Shown one piece after another: positions 26,693 to 37,100 of a stretch of DNA of 42,436 nucleotides. A program made the translations under genes and the position numbers. Every line of letters begins with the position of its first letter. Within the stretch, counting starts at the first letter, position 1. Location of the stretch: positions 1-42,436 of the forward strand of contig AQOF01000017.1 of NCBI GenBank assembly GCA_000565345.1. The letters run 5' to 3'. The notes below the pieces were generated by a model, which saw nothing but the letters and a program-made list of their open reading frames with translations, was not told the origin of the DNA and ran no database searches. The DNA comes from Salinivibrio costicola subsp. costicola ATCC 33508 = LMG 11651. GTDB taxonomy: Bacteria > Pseudomonadota > Gammaproteobacteria > Enterobacterales > Vibrionaceae.

Positions 26693-27667
26693 ATGGATAA
26701 GGCTAAGCCCTTGGCAATTTACCGCGCATCCGGACTGTATCGTCGCTTTCCCACTGTTACCCGCACGCTTCCCTATCGCCGCCGAAACGGTGGCTGGATT
26801 CTCTTCGCTGAGACCATTAGCGTTGATCATTTAGACAATATTGCTTTTTTTACCGGTCACGTAGTCGACGTCATGGATGCGTGGTGTGTCGGCCCGTATC
26901 AGGTTTTATTAATGAGTGGTGAGCTCACGCCCGATCACCGAGCCGTGATTGATGCTCTCGGATTAGATTGTGCAGATCTGCACGCATTGCCAGATTTAAG
27001 TAAACCTGGATTGGCTGTGTTTGATATGGACTCAACAGCCATTGAGGTTGAATGTATTGATCAAATTGCCGCACTTGCAGGTGTAGGTGAGGCGGTCTCG
27101 GCGGTGACAGAGCGGGCAATGCTCGGAGAGCTTGATTTTGAGGCGAGCCTGCGCCAACGTGTGGCTGCGCTTAAAGGTACAGATATTGCTGTTCTTGATG
27201 AGGTGAAAGCGCATTTACCGTTAATGCCAGAAATGGCGGCGTTAGTCGCAAGCTTAAAAGCACACGGCTGGTACGTGGCAATCGCGTCTGGCGGCTTCAC
27301 TCACTTTTCTGATCACCTTCAGCATCAGTTAGGGCTAGATTATGCCGAATCAAACCAGCTTGGCGTTGACGAGGGGAAATTGACTGGCGACGTGGTAGGG
27401 GCTGTTGTTGATGCCCAGCGTAAAGCGGATATTTTAACCACACTGGCGCAGCAGTACGATATTGATCCTGAGAATACTTTAGCGATCGGGGATGGCGCCA
27501 ATGATCTGGCGATGATGGAGGCGGCTGGACTCGGCATTGCCTATCACGCCAAGCCAACCGTGAATGCTCGAGCACAAACCGCAGTGACACATTGTTGGCT
27601 TGGGGGCGTGCTCTGCGTGCTCTCTGCGAGCTTGCGAGCGGGGAAAATTAGCTGGCAACCGCGTTAA
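26693..27667 (+). CDS. serB: Phosphoserine phosphatase
   Basis: A 324-residue HAD-family enzyme for the last step of serine synthesis. Motif I is FDMDSTAIEVECID (residues about 105), motif II ASGGFTHFSDHL, and motif III/IV AIGDGANDLAMMEAAGLGIAYHAKP. An N-terminal regulatory-like domain of about 100 residues precedes the catalytic domain, as in E. coli SerB. It is divergent from ahpA and its end overlaps the next minus-strand gene by four bases tail to tail. Confidence 0.96.
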   Translation: MDKAKPLAIYRASGLYRRFPTVTRTLPYRRRNGGWILFAETISVDHLDNIAFFTGHVVDVMDAWCVGPYQVLLMSGELTPDHRAVIDALGLDCADLHALPDLSKPGLAVFDMDSTAIEVECIDQIAALAGVGEAVSAVTERAMLGELDFEASLRQRVAALKGTDIAVLDEVKAHLPLMPEMAALVASLKAHGWYVAIASGGFTHFSDHLQHQLGLDYAESNQLGVDEGKLTGDVVGAVVDAQRKADILTTLAQQYDIDPENTLAIGDGANDLAMMEAAGLGIAYHAKPTVNARAQTAVTHCWLGGVLCVLSASLRAGKISWQPR

Positions 27668-28020
27668 CGGCCCAAGCGCATCAATACTTCGTCGGTGACA
27701 TCCACTAACTCACCGTACGCACACAGCGAGATAAATTCGTCTTCGAGTTGGCGTGCTTTATGGGTGTCACGCTTGAGTAGCGCCGATAATTGTGATGGCT
27801 CAATGTCTTGCTCTGCGTGAGTCAGAGGCGTCATGCGATTGCGTATCACGGCAAACGTGCCGCCTTTTTGTGCCAACTGAACGAATTTACGTCGTGCATC
27901 GTCCGATTCAAACTCGCTATCGGCAAAGGTATGTACCGCTCGCACTTTGTCGGCTTGGATATCTATCCACACAAAGTACTCACGGACTAATTCATTGAGC
28001 GGTTGCGATGGACGAGTCAC
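27664..28020 (-). CDS. Conserved-looking protein of unknown function
   Basis: 118 residues, soluble, rich in charged amino acids, no motif I recognise. Recognisable stretches are LVREYFVWIDIQADKVRAVHTFADSE and a C-terminal ELVDVTDEVLMRLGR. It starts one base after the stop of the two-PilZ gene on the same strand and so is probably co-transcribed with it. This suggests an accessory role in the same c-di-GMP output, which is only a guess from position. No codon or composition anomaly was noticed. Confidence 0.65.
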   Translation of the reverse strand: MTRPSQPLNELVREYFVWIDIQADKVRAVHTFADSEFESDDARRKFVQLAQKGGTFAVIRNRMTPLTHAEQDIEPSQLSALLKRDTHKARQLEDEFISLCAYGELVDVTDEVLMRLGR

Positions 28021-28021
28021 T

Positions 28022-30022
28022 TCATGGGTTCGCGTTTAAAATTTTATCGCCGAAAACCGGATAAAAAGATAATTGACGTCCGCCACCCGCCCGTTCGAGA
28101 AAACGGTGTAAGCGGCTCGGTGGTAAGTTGATCCCAACAGCAGACACCGACAAAGCGCCATTATCTCGTTGGACAAAATAGGGCTGTACGGTCAAACGCG
28201 TCAGCAACAGCTGGTGCATGGCCCAAACCAGAGGCGGATCGGGTAAGCGTTCATCGAGTACCGTTAACTTATCCTGATTATGTTCAATCAATCGGCGTAA
28301 GTATTGTCGGCGCCGGGTATTTGGCGACTCGGTGGTCAGTTTTAGCTGAATATTGTCTCTTTTCGGACTCACTCGAATCACTTGATACGGCATATCGACC
28401 AAGGGAGCGCGCGGATCAATATTGACAAATGCATCGAGCGATACCGAGACAATATCATCTCTTGCCCCTTGGAACGGTTGCTTCAGCGTCACATTGAGTC
28501 CCCCAGAGGAAAAGTCAATCAGCTGACCTTTAAGAGGCCCTTGTTCAGCGTGAACCATTGATACTTCCGATCGATAAGCGTATCGGGGCTCCCGTCGTTG
28601 TGGCTGGCGATCGGATGAGATGAGCTGCGCACGGCAAACGGGGTTGCGCTGGTGTAAAAAACGTCGCAGGACCTGGCTAGAGCATTGAGGTTTTGGGTGT
28701 TCAAGGTAACTGCGTCTTCCGTCGGCATGAGTGACATCTTGTACCAGCGCAACATGGGTCAGCGTTTTGAGGGTGTTAAGCCAATCGGGTGACACATCTT
28801 GGAGTCGTTCAATATCTGTCGCATTAATGGCAGACATCGTCACTTTAAACACGCGCCACGAGGCGCGCTTGGCTCCCAGGTGCCAAAAAAGCTGGCGCTC
28901 TTCTTCGCTCATTTCACTGGGAGAGGCGGAGTAGAAAAAACGCTGTTTGTTTTTTTCAACAGAAAAGCAGTACAGCAACAGCTGGCTGGTGGAGGCACCG
29001 TCGAGTTGGAGCAGTGATAACCGTTCAGTGTTAAACAGGTGATTGATCACGGGTTGATTACGGTTATCGTGCCAGTAGGCCCATAGCCCCTGATTCTGTC
29101 GCGTTTGTAGCACATATTCCATTTTATCTTGTGCGAAATAGAGCGGTAACACACTGGTATGATGCAAAAAAGATTGCTCGTAACTTTGCAGTTTTAACGT
29201 GAGCAGTTTGTCTTCGCCATCTTGCTTGCCGCGAAAATCTGGCGCGGTCATTTCTGCTTCTAATGCTTGTTTTATCGCGTCACTGCTCGTGTCTAGCCGC
29301 AACCGCAGCCAGACATTGCTGGTCGAGTCTTTGTTGTCATCGACGCCGATAATCCGATAACTCAACCCCTGTTCAAGATCGGGGTCCGGGTATGTTTGTG
29401 CGAGAGTGGTAAAGCGAACCACCACCTCTGAGCTCGGTGGATAATCGAACGCAGCAGGCACACGAACCCGACAGCCCGAGTTCGATAAATCACTGGTCAC
29501 TCCATGCACTTCATGGCCAGTGTTGAGCGTAATTAAGACTTGTGTAGCAAAATGAATGCGGCTTTCACTGCGTGATAAGTAATGACCAAATGTCAGCTTT
29601 TCGGGTAAGAGTGCCGACTGTGACGCATCGCTGACCGGCCCTTTTCCTTGCTGTTGGCGCTGTTTCTCTTTTTCGTGCTTCACCCGAAAGTTATTCGGTG
29701 TGTTATGCAAATCTTCCCATAATCCTTGGGTGAGTTGGCCGTTATACATAGGGAGGCGATCGTAGTAGCGGTTAATCGCCACATCATCGAGCCAGTGCTT
29801 TTGACCGTGCAGGCTGTATTCGTGGCAGTCGCCATCCACTTTCCCGCGTAAGTCGATGGCGCGATTGCATGGGGTCATCAGCCGTCTGATCTCCATTTTG
29901 ATCAGCAGCTTTGCGGAGCTGGGCTCGTTAGCCGTGAGCTTATCGAGCAACACCTCAAATTTTGGGGTTTGGGACAGAGGAAGCAGTTGCTCAATCAGTC
30001 CCTGGTAATCATCCTGCTTCAT
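28022..30022 (-). CDS. plzC: Large two-PilZ-domain protein, PlzC-like
   Basis: A 666-residue cytoplasmic protein. The N-terminal helical part (about 1-135) is followed by a first PilZ-like domain (about 150-255; RSESR as RxxxR and DLSNSGCRV as DxSxxG), a central region (about 270-470), and a second PilZ domain (about 480-600; RREPRY and DFSSGGL). Both domains keep the c-di-GMP-binding pattern. Position beside radA and serB and overall design correspond to V. cholerae PlzC (VC2344); this equivalence is from memory. It probably senses c-di-GMP for motility or biofilm control. It shares a transcription unit with the small gene at 27664-28020. Confidence 0.8.
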   Translation of the reverse strand: MKQDDYQGLIEQLLPLSQTPKFEVLLDKLTANEPSSAKLLIKMEIRRLMTPCNRAIDLRGKVDGDCHEYSLHGQKHWLDDVAINRYYDRLPMYNGQLTQGLWEDLHNTPNNFRVKHEKEKQRQQQGKGPVSDASQSALLPEKLTFGHYLSRSESRIHFATQVLITLNTGHEVHGVTSDLSNSGCRVRVPAAFDYPPSSEVVVRFTTLAQTYPDPDLEQGLSYRIIGVDDNKDSTSNVWLRLRLDTSSDAIKQALEAEMTAPDFRGKQDGEDKLLTLKLQSYEQSFLHHTSVLPLYFAQDKMEYVLQTRQNQGLWAYWHDNRNQPVINHLFNTERLSLLQLDGASTSQLLLYCFSVEKNKQRFFYSASPSEMSEEERQLFWHLGAKRASWRVFKVTMSAINATDIERLQDVSPDWLNTLKTLTHVALVQDVTHADGRRSYLEHPKPQCSSQVLRRFLHQRNPVCRAQLISSDRQPQRREPRYAYRSEVSMVHAEQGPLKGQLIDFSSGGLNVTLKQPFQGARDDIVSVSLDAFVNIDPRAPLVDMPYQVIRVSPKRDNIQLKLTTESPNTRRRQYLRRLIEHNQDKLTVLDERLPDPPLVWAMHQLLLTRLTVQPYFVQRDNGALSVSAVGINLPPSRLHRFLERAGGGRQLSFYPVFGDKILNANP

Positions 30023-30145
30023 GGCAAAGTCTGGTAAAGTAATCGCTTACTTTGTTAACGGCATCTTCTCTGAAAAGTGTCGGGATAATGAATAAGATAG
30101 CAATCATTTTGTGAATTAGCTGACATCATACGTATTGGAGAGCGA

Positions 30146-31521
30146 ATGGCAAAAACAAAACGAGCCTACGTGTGTAATGACTGTGGGGCAGATTTTCCGC
30201 GTTGGCAAGGGCAGTGTTCTGCATGCGGCGCGTGGAACACGATCACCGAAGTGAGGTTAGCGGCTTCACCTCAAGTCGCACGCAATGAAAAATACGCCGG
30301 TTATACTGGTAGTGCCGAGGGTGTCGTACAAACCTTACAAGATATTAACTTGCAAGAAGTACCGCGTCTGAGCAGCGGTTTTAAAGAGCTTGATCGGGTA
30401 CTCGGTGGTGGCATTGTGCCGGGGGCGGCGATTCTTATCGGTGGTAACCCAGGCGCGGGTAAAAGTACCTTACTATTGCAAACCATGGTGGGCTTAGCAC
30501 ACCATTTTCCGACACTGTATATCACCGGGGAAGAATCGCTCCAACAAGTCGCGATGCGGGCTGACCGACTCGGGTTACCCAAAGATAAGCTTAAGTTATT
30601 GTCTGAAACGGGCGTTGAAACCATTTGTCAGGTTGCGAAAAAAGAACAGCCTAAGATCATGGTGATCGACTCCATCCAGGTGATGCATGTCGCCGAGGTG
30701 CAATCGGCCCCTGGGAGCGTGGCACAAGTCCGTGAATCTGCCGCCGCCTTAACTCGTTACGCCAAACAAAACAATGTGGCCATTTTTATGGTCGGACATG
30801 TGACCAAAGATGGTTCACTGGCAGGCCCGAAAGTGCTTGAGCATTGTATCGACTGCTCGGTGTTATTGGATGGCTCGAGCGATAGTCGCTTTCGCACTTT
30901 ACGCAGCCACAAAAACCGTTTTGGGGCGGTGAATGAGCTGGGCGTGTTTGCATGACAGGTCAGGGGTTGAAGGAAGTGAGTAATCCGTCGGCGATTTTTC
31001 TCTCCCGTGGTGAGGAGCAAACCTCTGGCAGTTCGGTCATGGTCGTCTGGGAAGGCACACGCCCATTATTGGTCGAAATACAGGCGCTAGTGGATTATTC
31101 GCAATTGGCTAATCCCCGTCGGGTGGCTGTGGGGTTAGAGCAAAATCGTCTAGCGCTGTTATTGGCGGTGTTACACAAGCACGGCGGGCTGCAAATGTCT
31201 GATCAAGATGTGTTTGTGAATGTGGTTGGTGGCGTCAAAGTGACTGAGACCAGCGCGGATCTGGCCTTGTTGCTTGCGTTGATCTCAAGCTTTAGAGACC
31301 GGCCTTTGCCAAGAGAATTAGTCGTGTTTGGCGAAGTCGGTTTGGCCGGTGAAATTCGCCCGGTACCCAGTGGGCAAGAGCGGTTAATGGAGGCGGCGAA
31401 ACATGGCTTTAAAAAAGCGGTTGTCCCTAAAGCCAATATGCCCAAACAGACGCTTGAAGGCATGACCGTGTACGGTGTGAGCAAATTATCAGATGCGTTG
31501 GCAGTATTAGAAGAGTTATAG
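30146..31521 (+). CDS. radA: DNA repair protein RadA (one frame break)
   Basis: A hexameric branch-migration ATPase that processes recombination intermediates. There is an N-terminal C4 zinc finger (CNDCGADFPRWQGQCSACG), Walker A GGNPGAGKSTLL, the RadA-specific KNRFGAVNELGVFAM, and a C-terminal Lon-like domain (EQNRLALLLAVLHKHGGLQM, GEVGLAGEIRPVPSGQERL). Total is 458 residues when repaired, like E. coli (460). The frame is lost at 30952: GTTTGCATGACA needs one base (e.g. GCAATG) to read VFAMTGQGLKEVSNPS. Without it the whole Lon-like domain is lost. radA is conserved and normally intact, so an error in the sequence is the best explanation. Confidence 0.94.
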
Positions 31522-31536
31522 CGGCGGTTGCTTGAG

Positions 31537-32540
31537 CTACATAGCGGCATTAGCGGGGCGCGATCATCCTCTGCGTCACGCTGCTGTGCGGTGCTTAACG
31601 GTGGGTTAGGGGCGGGCATGTTGGCGACTTGGACCTGGGTTTGGACCAAGTTTTCAACCACTGCGACCAAATGTCCCCAGCTCACGCGTTTTTCGTTTTC
31701 GAGTAAGGAATCGAACTCTTCAGTACTCCATTTTATAAAGCGACGAGGGTCAAGGGCGCGGCCCAAAAAGCGCACTTCATAATGCAAATGCGGGCCAGTT
31801 GATAGTCCGGTGTTACCCGACCATGCAATTAAATCCCCTTTTTTCACAAATTGCCCGCTCCGGACATTGAATTTATCCAAATGGGCATAGAGTGTCATAA
31901 AGCCAAAGGCGTGGTCGATTTTGATGAAGTTACCATAGCCTTTGCGGCGGCTGGGACGGACATATTCGACGACGCCATCCGCGGGGGCATACACCGGCGT
32001 GCCGACGTCCGAGGTCAAATCTAAGCCCATATGGAATTTTTCTTTCCCTGTCACAGGGTGAGTTCGTGAGCCATATCCCGAGGAGCGTCGGTAGCTTTCA
32101 AGCGGTTTACCATTCGGGATTAGCTGGAGCATGGTGTAACGCACCGCTGAGTTAATCGCTGCGACATCGAGACGGTGAGTGAGCGAGGCGTCTTTGGCCA
32201 CTGATTCTAGCCCGAGCATATCTTCAACCGTGACCACGCGTTGTGTCAGGGCGGTGAGTTCAACATCTTTGTTCTCGATGGTTTGTGACAGCGCATCACG
32301 TTTTTGTTGCAACATCGCCACCTCGTTATTTAAGGTCGCGCGCTCTTGGCGTAATCGTTCAACAGCCGCTTCGGCCTCGGTCGAACGCTCAGAAAGCAGG
32401 TACAGACTAGCAAAGGTGATGGTGAGGGCCGCGAGTATCACTAATGCAAGGGTTTGCACGACCTTTTTACGGGTCGGGCAGAGGGTATAGTGTTTTACCC
32501 CGTTCGGGTGCGTTACGGCAATATGGATGTGGTCTGTCAT
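31537..32540 (-). CDS. M23-family peptidoglycan endopeptidase, membrane anchored
   Basis: Cell-wall hydrolase of the LytM/M23 family. It has a short cytoplasmic N-terminus, a transmembrane helix (about 28-50), a coiled coil (about 53-100) and an M23 domain (about 155-260). The zinc ligands are intact (FHMGLD and HLHYEV). As written the frame runs on to 31203, antisense to 318 bases of radA, which is implausible. One extra C in the CCCC near 31550 would end the protein at a TAG at 31537-31539, a length close to 334 residues, so I place the end there. It is 48 bases downstream of a PilZ gene on the same strand. Close homologues are frequent in vibrios. Confidence 0.8.
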
Positions 32541-32588
32541 GACTGGTTACTGCTGGCCTGCATTAAATACCGTCCATGACCGTGCGGA

Positions 32589-32969
32589 TTAAGCGTTCGG
32601 TTCCGCCATGTGGTCAGTCAATTGCGCAAGCTCGCGATGAAGCAGTTCATCGTTACCCACGTTCAGTTCAACGAGCCTTTTTAAATGACTGGCGCTATCA
32701 ATGTCAATGTGATCGATGTAAAGATGGAGATAATTTTCGCAGTTATTTACCAGAATGCAGTCCATGTCTAATTCTACATCCGAGTCATGGAGGTAAAACA
32801 CCAGTAGAAACGCGTTATGTTCGGGATCAGCTTGCCAGTTCTCAGGACGGCTGAGCAACACGCCTTTGAGAGATAGATCCAGTACCTGTGCGTGCCACTG
32901 CTGCTCGTTTTGTTTGAGTATTGCCGGCACACGATACATGACGCGGGAAAATTTTCTACGCTCTGTCAT
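32589..32969 (-). CDS. Single-domain PilZ c-di-GMP-binding protein
   Basis: 126 residues: a bare PilZ domain with RRKFSR (RxxxR) at residues 4-9 and LDLSLKGVLL (DxSxxG) near 31-40, the canonical c-di-GMP-binding pair. A helical C-terminus (HLKRLVELNVGNDELLHREL) is typical of the PA4608-like group. It is first in a two-gene unit with the M23 peptidase. An output partner is not identifiable from sequence. Confidence 0.88.
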   Translation of the reverse strand: MTERRKFSRVMYRVPAILKQNEQQWHAQVLDLSLKGVLLSRPENWQADPEHNAFLLVFYLHDSDVELDMDCILVNNCENYLHLYIDHIDIDSASHLKRLVELNVGNDELLHRELAQLTDHMAEPNA

Positions 32970-33136
32970 GATGACATCTCCTCATTCACTGTCTCTAGTG
33001 TAGGTGATATGGGGCAATCACAATACTGATTTAGTGGCTTGTCTCACATTTAAAACGTTTTCGAGGTTCTGCTGAGCTAAGTACAGGCGGCAATACGGTT
33101 TATTGAGATGACGAGTGAGAAGATGAAGAGTGGGAA

Positions 33137-33165
33137 GGTAAAGGGCAGCCGTCGCTGCCCTTACC
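33137..33165 (-). terminator. Hairpin downstream of ettA
   Basis: A 12-bp stem (GGTAA-GGGCAGC with GCTGCCC-TTACC, one bulged base) lies 14 bases past the ettA stop. The T run is missing, so termination may be partial or it may protect the 3' end. Confidence 0.5.
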
Positions 33166-33178
33166 GTGGTATGCGTTA

Positions 33179-34846
33179 TTATTTGACTGCACGCTTGTAC
33201 TTGATCCGGTGCGGCTCCGCCGCTTGTGCACCCAGTGTTTTTTTCAACCAATCGGTGTATTCAGCAAAGTTACCTTCAAAGAAGTTCACTTGGCCTTCAT
33301 CACGATAGTCAAGAATATGGGTCGCGACACGGTCAAGGAACCAGCGGTCGTGCGAGATCACCATGGCACAGCCTGGGAACTCTAAGAGTGCCTCTTCAAG
33401 TGCACGGAGCGTTTCCACGTCCAAGTCGTTAGTCGGTTCGTCAAGGAGCAACACGTTACCGCCAGCTTTTAGCAATTTGGCGAGGTGGACACGGTTACGC
33501 TCACCGCCTGACAAATCACCAATGCGTTTTTGTTGGTCACTGCCTTTAAAGTTAAACCGTGACACATAAGCGCGTGCCGGTAATTCAAAGTTATTGATGC
33601 GAATGATGTCCGCCCCTTCAGAGATCTCATCATAGACGGTGTTATTATCGTCCATACTGTCTCGGAACTGATCGACCGAGGCCAATTGTACGGTATCGCC
33701 TACTTCAACGGTGCCGCTATCTGGGGTTTCTGTGCCACTGAGCATCTTAAACAGGGTTGATTTACCCGCGCCGTTCGGACCAACAATACCGACAATTGCC
33801 CCTTTTGGCACGCTAAAGGATAAGTCATCGATCAAGATGCGATCACCAAACGACTTGGTCAGATTATTGACCTCAATGACTTTTTCACCCAGACGTGGAC
33901 CTGGTGGGATAAACAGCTCGTTGGTCTCGTTACGGCGTTGATAGTCCGTGGTGTTGAGCTCTTCAAAGCGGGCCATACGGGCTTTTGATTTCGCCTGACG
34001 GCCTTTTGGATTCTGGCGAACCCACTCAAGCTCTTTCTCAATGGTTTTCTGACGCGCTTTTTCTTGCGACGCTTCTTGCTTTAACCGTACATCTTTTTGT
34101 TCGAGCCAAGATGAGTAGTTGCCTTCCCACGGAATACCTTCACCACGGTCAAGCTCAAGAATCCAGCCCGCTGCATTGTCGAGGAAGTAACGGTCGTGCG
34201 TAATAGCAACGACGGTACCAGAGTAGTCGACTAAGAAACGCTCAAGCCATGCAACGGATTCAGCGTCTAGGTGGTTAGTTGGCTCATCAAGCAGCAGCAT
34301 GTCGGGCTTTTCGAGTAGCAAACGGCAAATAGCAACACGACGACGCTCGCCCCCTGAAAGGTGCTTGATTTGCGCATCCCACTCGGGCAAACGCAGTGCA
34401 TCTGCTGCACGCTCCAACGTATTATCGAGGTTATGCCCGTCTTTAGCTTGGATCAGTGCTTCGAGTTCACCTTGCTCTTGCGCTAAGGCATCGAAGTCGG
34501 CATCTGGATCAGCGTAAGCGGCATAGACACCATCGAGACGCGTTAATGCATCTTTGACGTCACCGACCGCTTCTTCAACGGTTTCCCGGACTGTCTTTTC
34601 TTCATCCAGCTTCGGCTCTTGCGGGAGATACCCGATCTTGATCCCGGGTTGCACACGGGCTTCGCCCTCAATCTCGGTATCGATACCGGCCATAATGCGC
34701 AATAGGCTCGATTTACCGGCCCCGTTGAGACCCAACACCCCAATTTTGGCGCCTGGGAAGAAACACAAAGAAATATCTTTAAGAATTTGACGCTTAGGTG
34801 GCACGATCTTGCTCACCTGCGACATGGTATATACGTACTCAGCCAT
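33179..34846 (-). CDS. ettA: Energy-dependent translational throttle protein EttA
   Basis: A 555-residue ABC-F ATPase that binds the ribosomal E site and gates entry into elongation according to energy status. There are two nucleotide-binding domains: Walker A GLNGAGKSS and GPNGAGKST; signatures LSGGERRRVAICRLL and LSGGERNRVHLAKLL; Walker B LLLDEPTNHLD and LLLDEPTNDLD. The first carries the arm insertion, and a linker rich in K/R/E (ELEWVRQNPKGRQAKSKARM) sits between them. The gene is full length and intact, and divergent from slt, as in other Vibrionaceae. Confidence 0.96.
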   Translation of the reverse strand: MAEYVYTMSQVSKIVPPKRQILKDISLCFFPGAKIGVLGLNGAGKSSLLRIMAGIDTEIEGEARVQPGIKIGYLPQEPKLDEEKTVRETVEEAVGDVKDALTRLDGVYAAYADPDADFDALAQEQGELEALIQAKDGHNLDNTLERAADALRLPEWDAQIKHLSGGERRRVAICRLLLEKPDMLLLDEPTNHLDAESVAWLERFLVDYSGTVVAITHDRYFLDNAAGWILELDRGEGIPWEGNYSSWLEQKDVRLKQEASQEKARQKTIEKELEWVRQNPKGRQAKSKARMARFEELNTTDYQRRNETNELFIPPGPRLGEKVIEVNNLTKSFGDRILIDDLSFSVPKGAIVGIVGPNGAGKSTLFKMLSGTETPDSGTVEVGDTVQLASVDQFRDSMDDNNTVYDEISEGADIIRINNFELPARAYVSRFNFKGSDQQKRIGDLSGGERNRVHLAKLLKAGGNVLLLDEPTNDLDVETLRALEEALLEFPGCAMVISHDRWFLDRVATHILDYRDEGQVNFFEGNFAEYTDWLKKTLGAQAAEPHRIKYKRAVK

Positions 34847-35053
34847 TTCTGCTCACGTTAATCGTTGTGGTATAAAAAACGCTATTCTAACGTTAACTTT
34901 GCCAAGTTTAACAGTGATTGTCATATTCGGTCATTAATATGGCGAGACGTGCCGACAAACAACGCTTATCACCTACAGGGAATTTGCGGGCGGAGCTGTT
35001 GTCTACTCGGTGTTACACAGTCGGTGTTGCATACAATAGGAGCGATCTTTGAC

Positions 35054-37059
35054 ATGGAACGATTCATCGCATTATCCGGGCCAATCAAGTCAGCATATCG
35101 AGCGGCTTTTCGTCACGCCCGTGCCTTCTTTCCTCTATGGGTGTCAGGGTTCGTGTTGATTTCCAGCTTATCAGTCCCGATGGTTGAGGCTTCCGCCAGC
35201 CTGATAGTCGTCAAATGACACCGCACCAGCGCCAGTATGAAGCGGCAATCGATGCGATTGAAAGCGGCGATTTGCATCAGTTTCAGCGCTTAAAAGCACA
35301 ACTGCGTGATTATCCTTTGTATCCGTATCTCGATTATCGTGATTTCACTCGTAATCTTTCTAAAAAGCCTCACCACGCGGTCACTAACTTTATTCAGCGT
35401 TATAGCACCATGCCATTCGCGAATAGTTTGCGTGCGGATTATCTCACCCTGTTGGCGGACAGAGGAGATTGGAAGACATTGATCGCGTTCCAGTCTGATG
35501 TGCCACGGAGTGATCGTTATCAGTGCCAATATTATTATGCGCACAGTCAAGCGGGGAATCAGGCTTTAGCGCGCAGTGGCGCCAAATCGCTCTATTTGTC
35601 GGGTCAATCCGTGGATAGCAGTTGCAATGACTTATTCGATTTTTTATCGGAACAAGGGCTGCTGACCGGTGACTTGATATTGCAGCGTATGCTTCTAACA
35701 TTCGATGCGCGCAACCGCAGTTTGATGCGTTATTTGTTACGCCAGTTACCCGAGGCGGATCGTGCGGTTGGCAAGCAGGTGTTGGACTTATATGACCAAC
35801 CTGAGAACGTGGCCGACTTTTCGAAGCGCAGTTATGTGACGCCGTTTAATCAAAAACTGACTCGCTTGGCGTTTGAGCGTTTGGCTCGCAAGGATGAAGC
35901 GCAAGCCATTCGCCATTTTCGTCGCACGGTCGAGGGCCAGCATTACGATAAACGAGAGCGACAAGACATTGCCGATTACTTGATTGGCCAATTAATGAAT
36001 GATGACGAGCCTGCATTGGCTGGCTGGCGAGATCGTATGCTGCGTCAGAGTCATGATGATGGTTTATTGGAAAGACGGTTTCGCCTTGCTCTTATCGAGG
36101 GTGACTGGCACGCGCTGGATCAGTGGCGCGCATTGCTCAGCGAAGCGGCTCAGCAGTCTTTAAAGTGGCGGTATTGGCAGGCGAGAATCAAGCTAGAGCT
36201 TGGTGATAGTGCGTCAGCAAATCAAGCATTCGCTTCCATGCTTGGTGAGCGTAATTTCTATAGCGTGGCAGCGGCGCAGCATTTAGATAAACCGATTTCA
36301 ATACCCTCACGCACAGCAGTCCTGAAAGAAGCAGGGTTAATGCCGATCAATGATGTATTGGCAAGAGTGAATGAGCTTATCGCGCTCGATAAAATCTATG
36401 CGGCTAAGCGTGAATGGTATTATGTATTACAACGTGCTAGTGATGAGCAGATTGCCTTACTGGCGGCCTATGCCAATAAAAAACATTGGTACCACTTCGC
36501 GGTTCAAGCCACGATTGCGGGAAAAATGTGGGACCATTTGTCACTCCGCTTCCCGTTAGCACACCAGTGGTGGTTTGAGTTTTTCAGCCGCGAGCGTGGC
36601 GTAGACAAAACCACACTGATGGCCTTATCGCGTCAAGAGAGCGCCTTTTTTACCCGCGCAGTATCCCATGTGGGTGCAAGAGGCTTGATGCAATTAATGC
36701 CAGGCACGGCACGCGAAACCTCTCGTCAGCTGGGATTTGATTATCAAGGCCCTGCTAGCTTGAGTGATCCGGGCGTCAATATTCGTCTTGGCAGCGGCTA
36801 CTTAAAAATGATGTTAGATCGTTTCGACAGTAATCGTATCTTGGCATTCGCGGCTTATAACGCCGGCCCGCATCGTGTGTCGCGTTGGTTGGAACGATCG
36901 CAAGGTCATATGGATGCGATTGCTTTTATTGAGTCAATTCCGTTTTACGAAACGCGCCATTATGTGCAGAACGTCTTGATGTTCGACATTTATTATCGTC
37001 AGCTGTTAGGTGAGCCGGTGCAATTTTTAAGTGCGCACGAGCTGGCTCAGCGCTATTGA
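35054..37059 (+). CDS. slt: Soluble lytic murein transglycosylase (one frame break near start)
   Basis: Periplasmic exolytic transglycosylase of the Slt70 type, 668 residues when repaired. ATG 35054 (AGGAG upstream) encodes a signal peptide (FPLWVSGFVLISSLSVPMVEAS). One missing G near 35203 (CTGATAG should be CTGGATAG) restores ASLDSRQMTPHQRQYEAA. Without it only a signal peptide fragment and a leaderless body from 35215 would be made. The U-shaped helical domain follows, then the catalytic SLT domain (about 490-640) with the catalytic Glu in SRQESAFFTRAVSHVGARGLMQLMPGTA and the AAYNAGPHRV motif. Followed by trpR, the conserved slt-trpR order. Confidence 0.92.
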
Positions 37060-37100
37060 TGTTATCATTGCTGTCATCACGTAAAGAGCGAGAGGAAACC

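Noticed and set aside
30952-31521. RadA C-terminal domain as a separate gene
   Set aside because: It is the direct continuation of RadA after a one-base loss, with no RBS of its own.
34865-35053. Coding extension upstream of slt from ATG 34865
   Set aside because: The residues before 35054 look random, and 35054 begins a proper signal peptide after an AGGAG.
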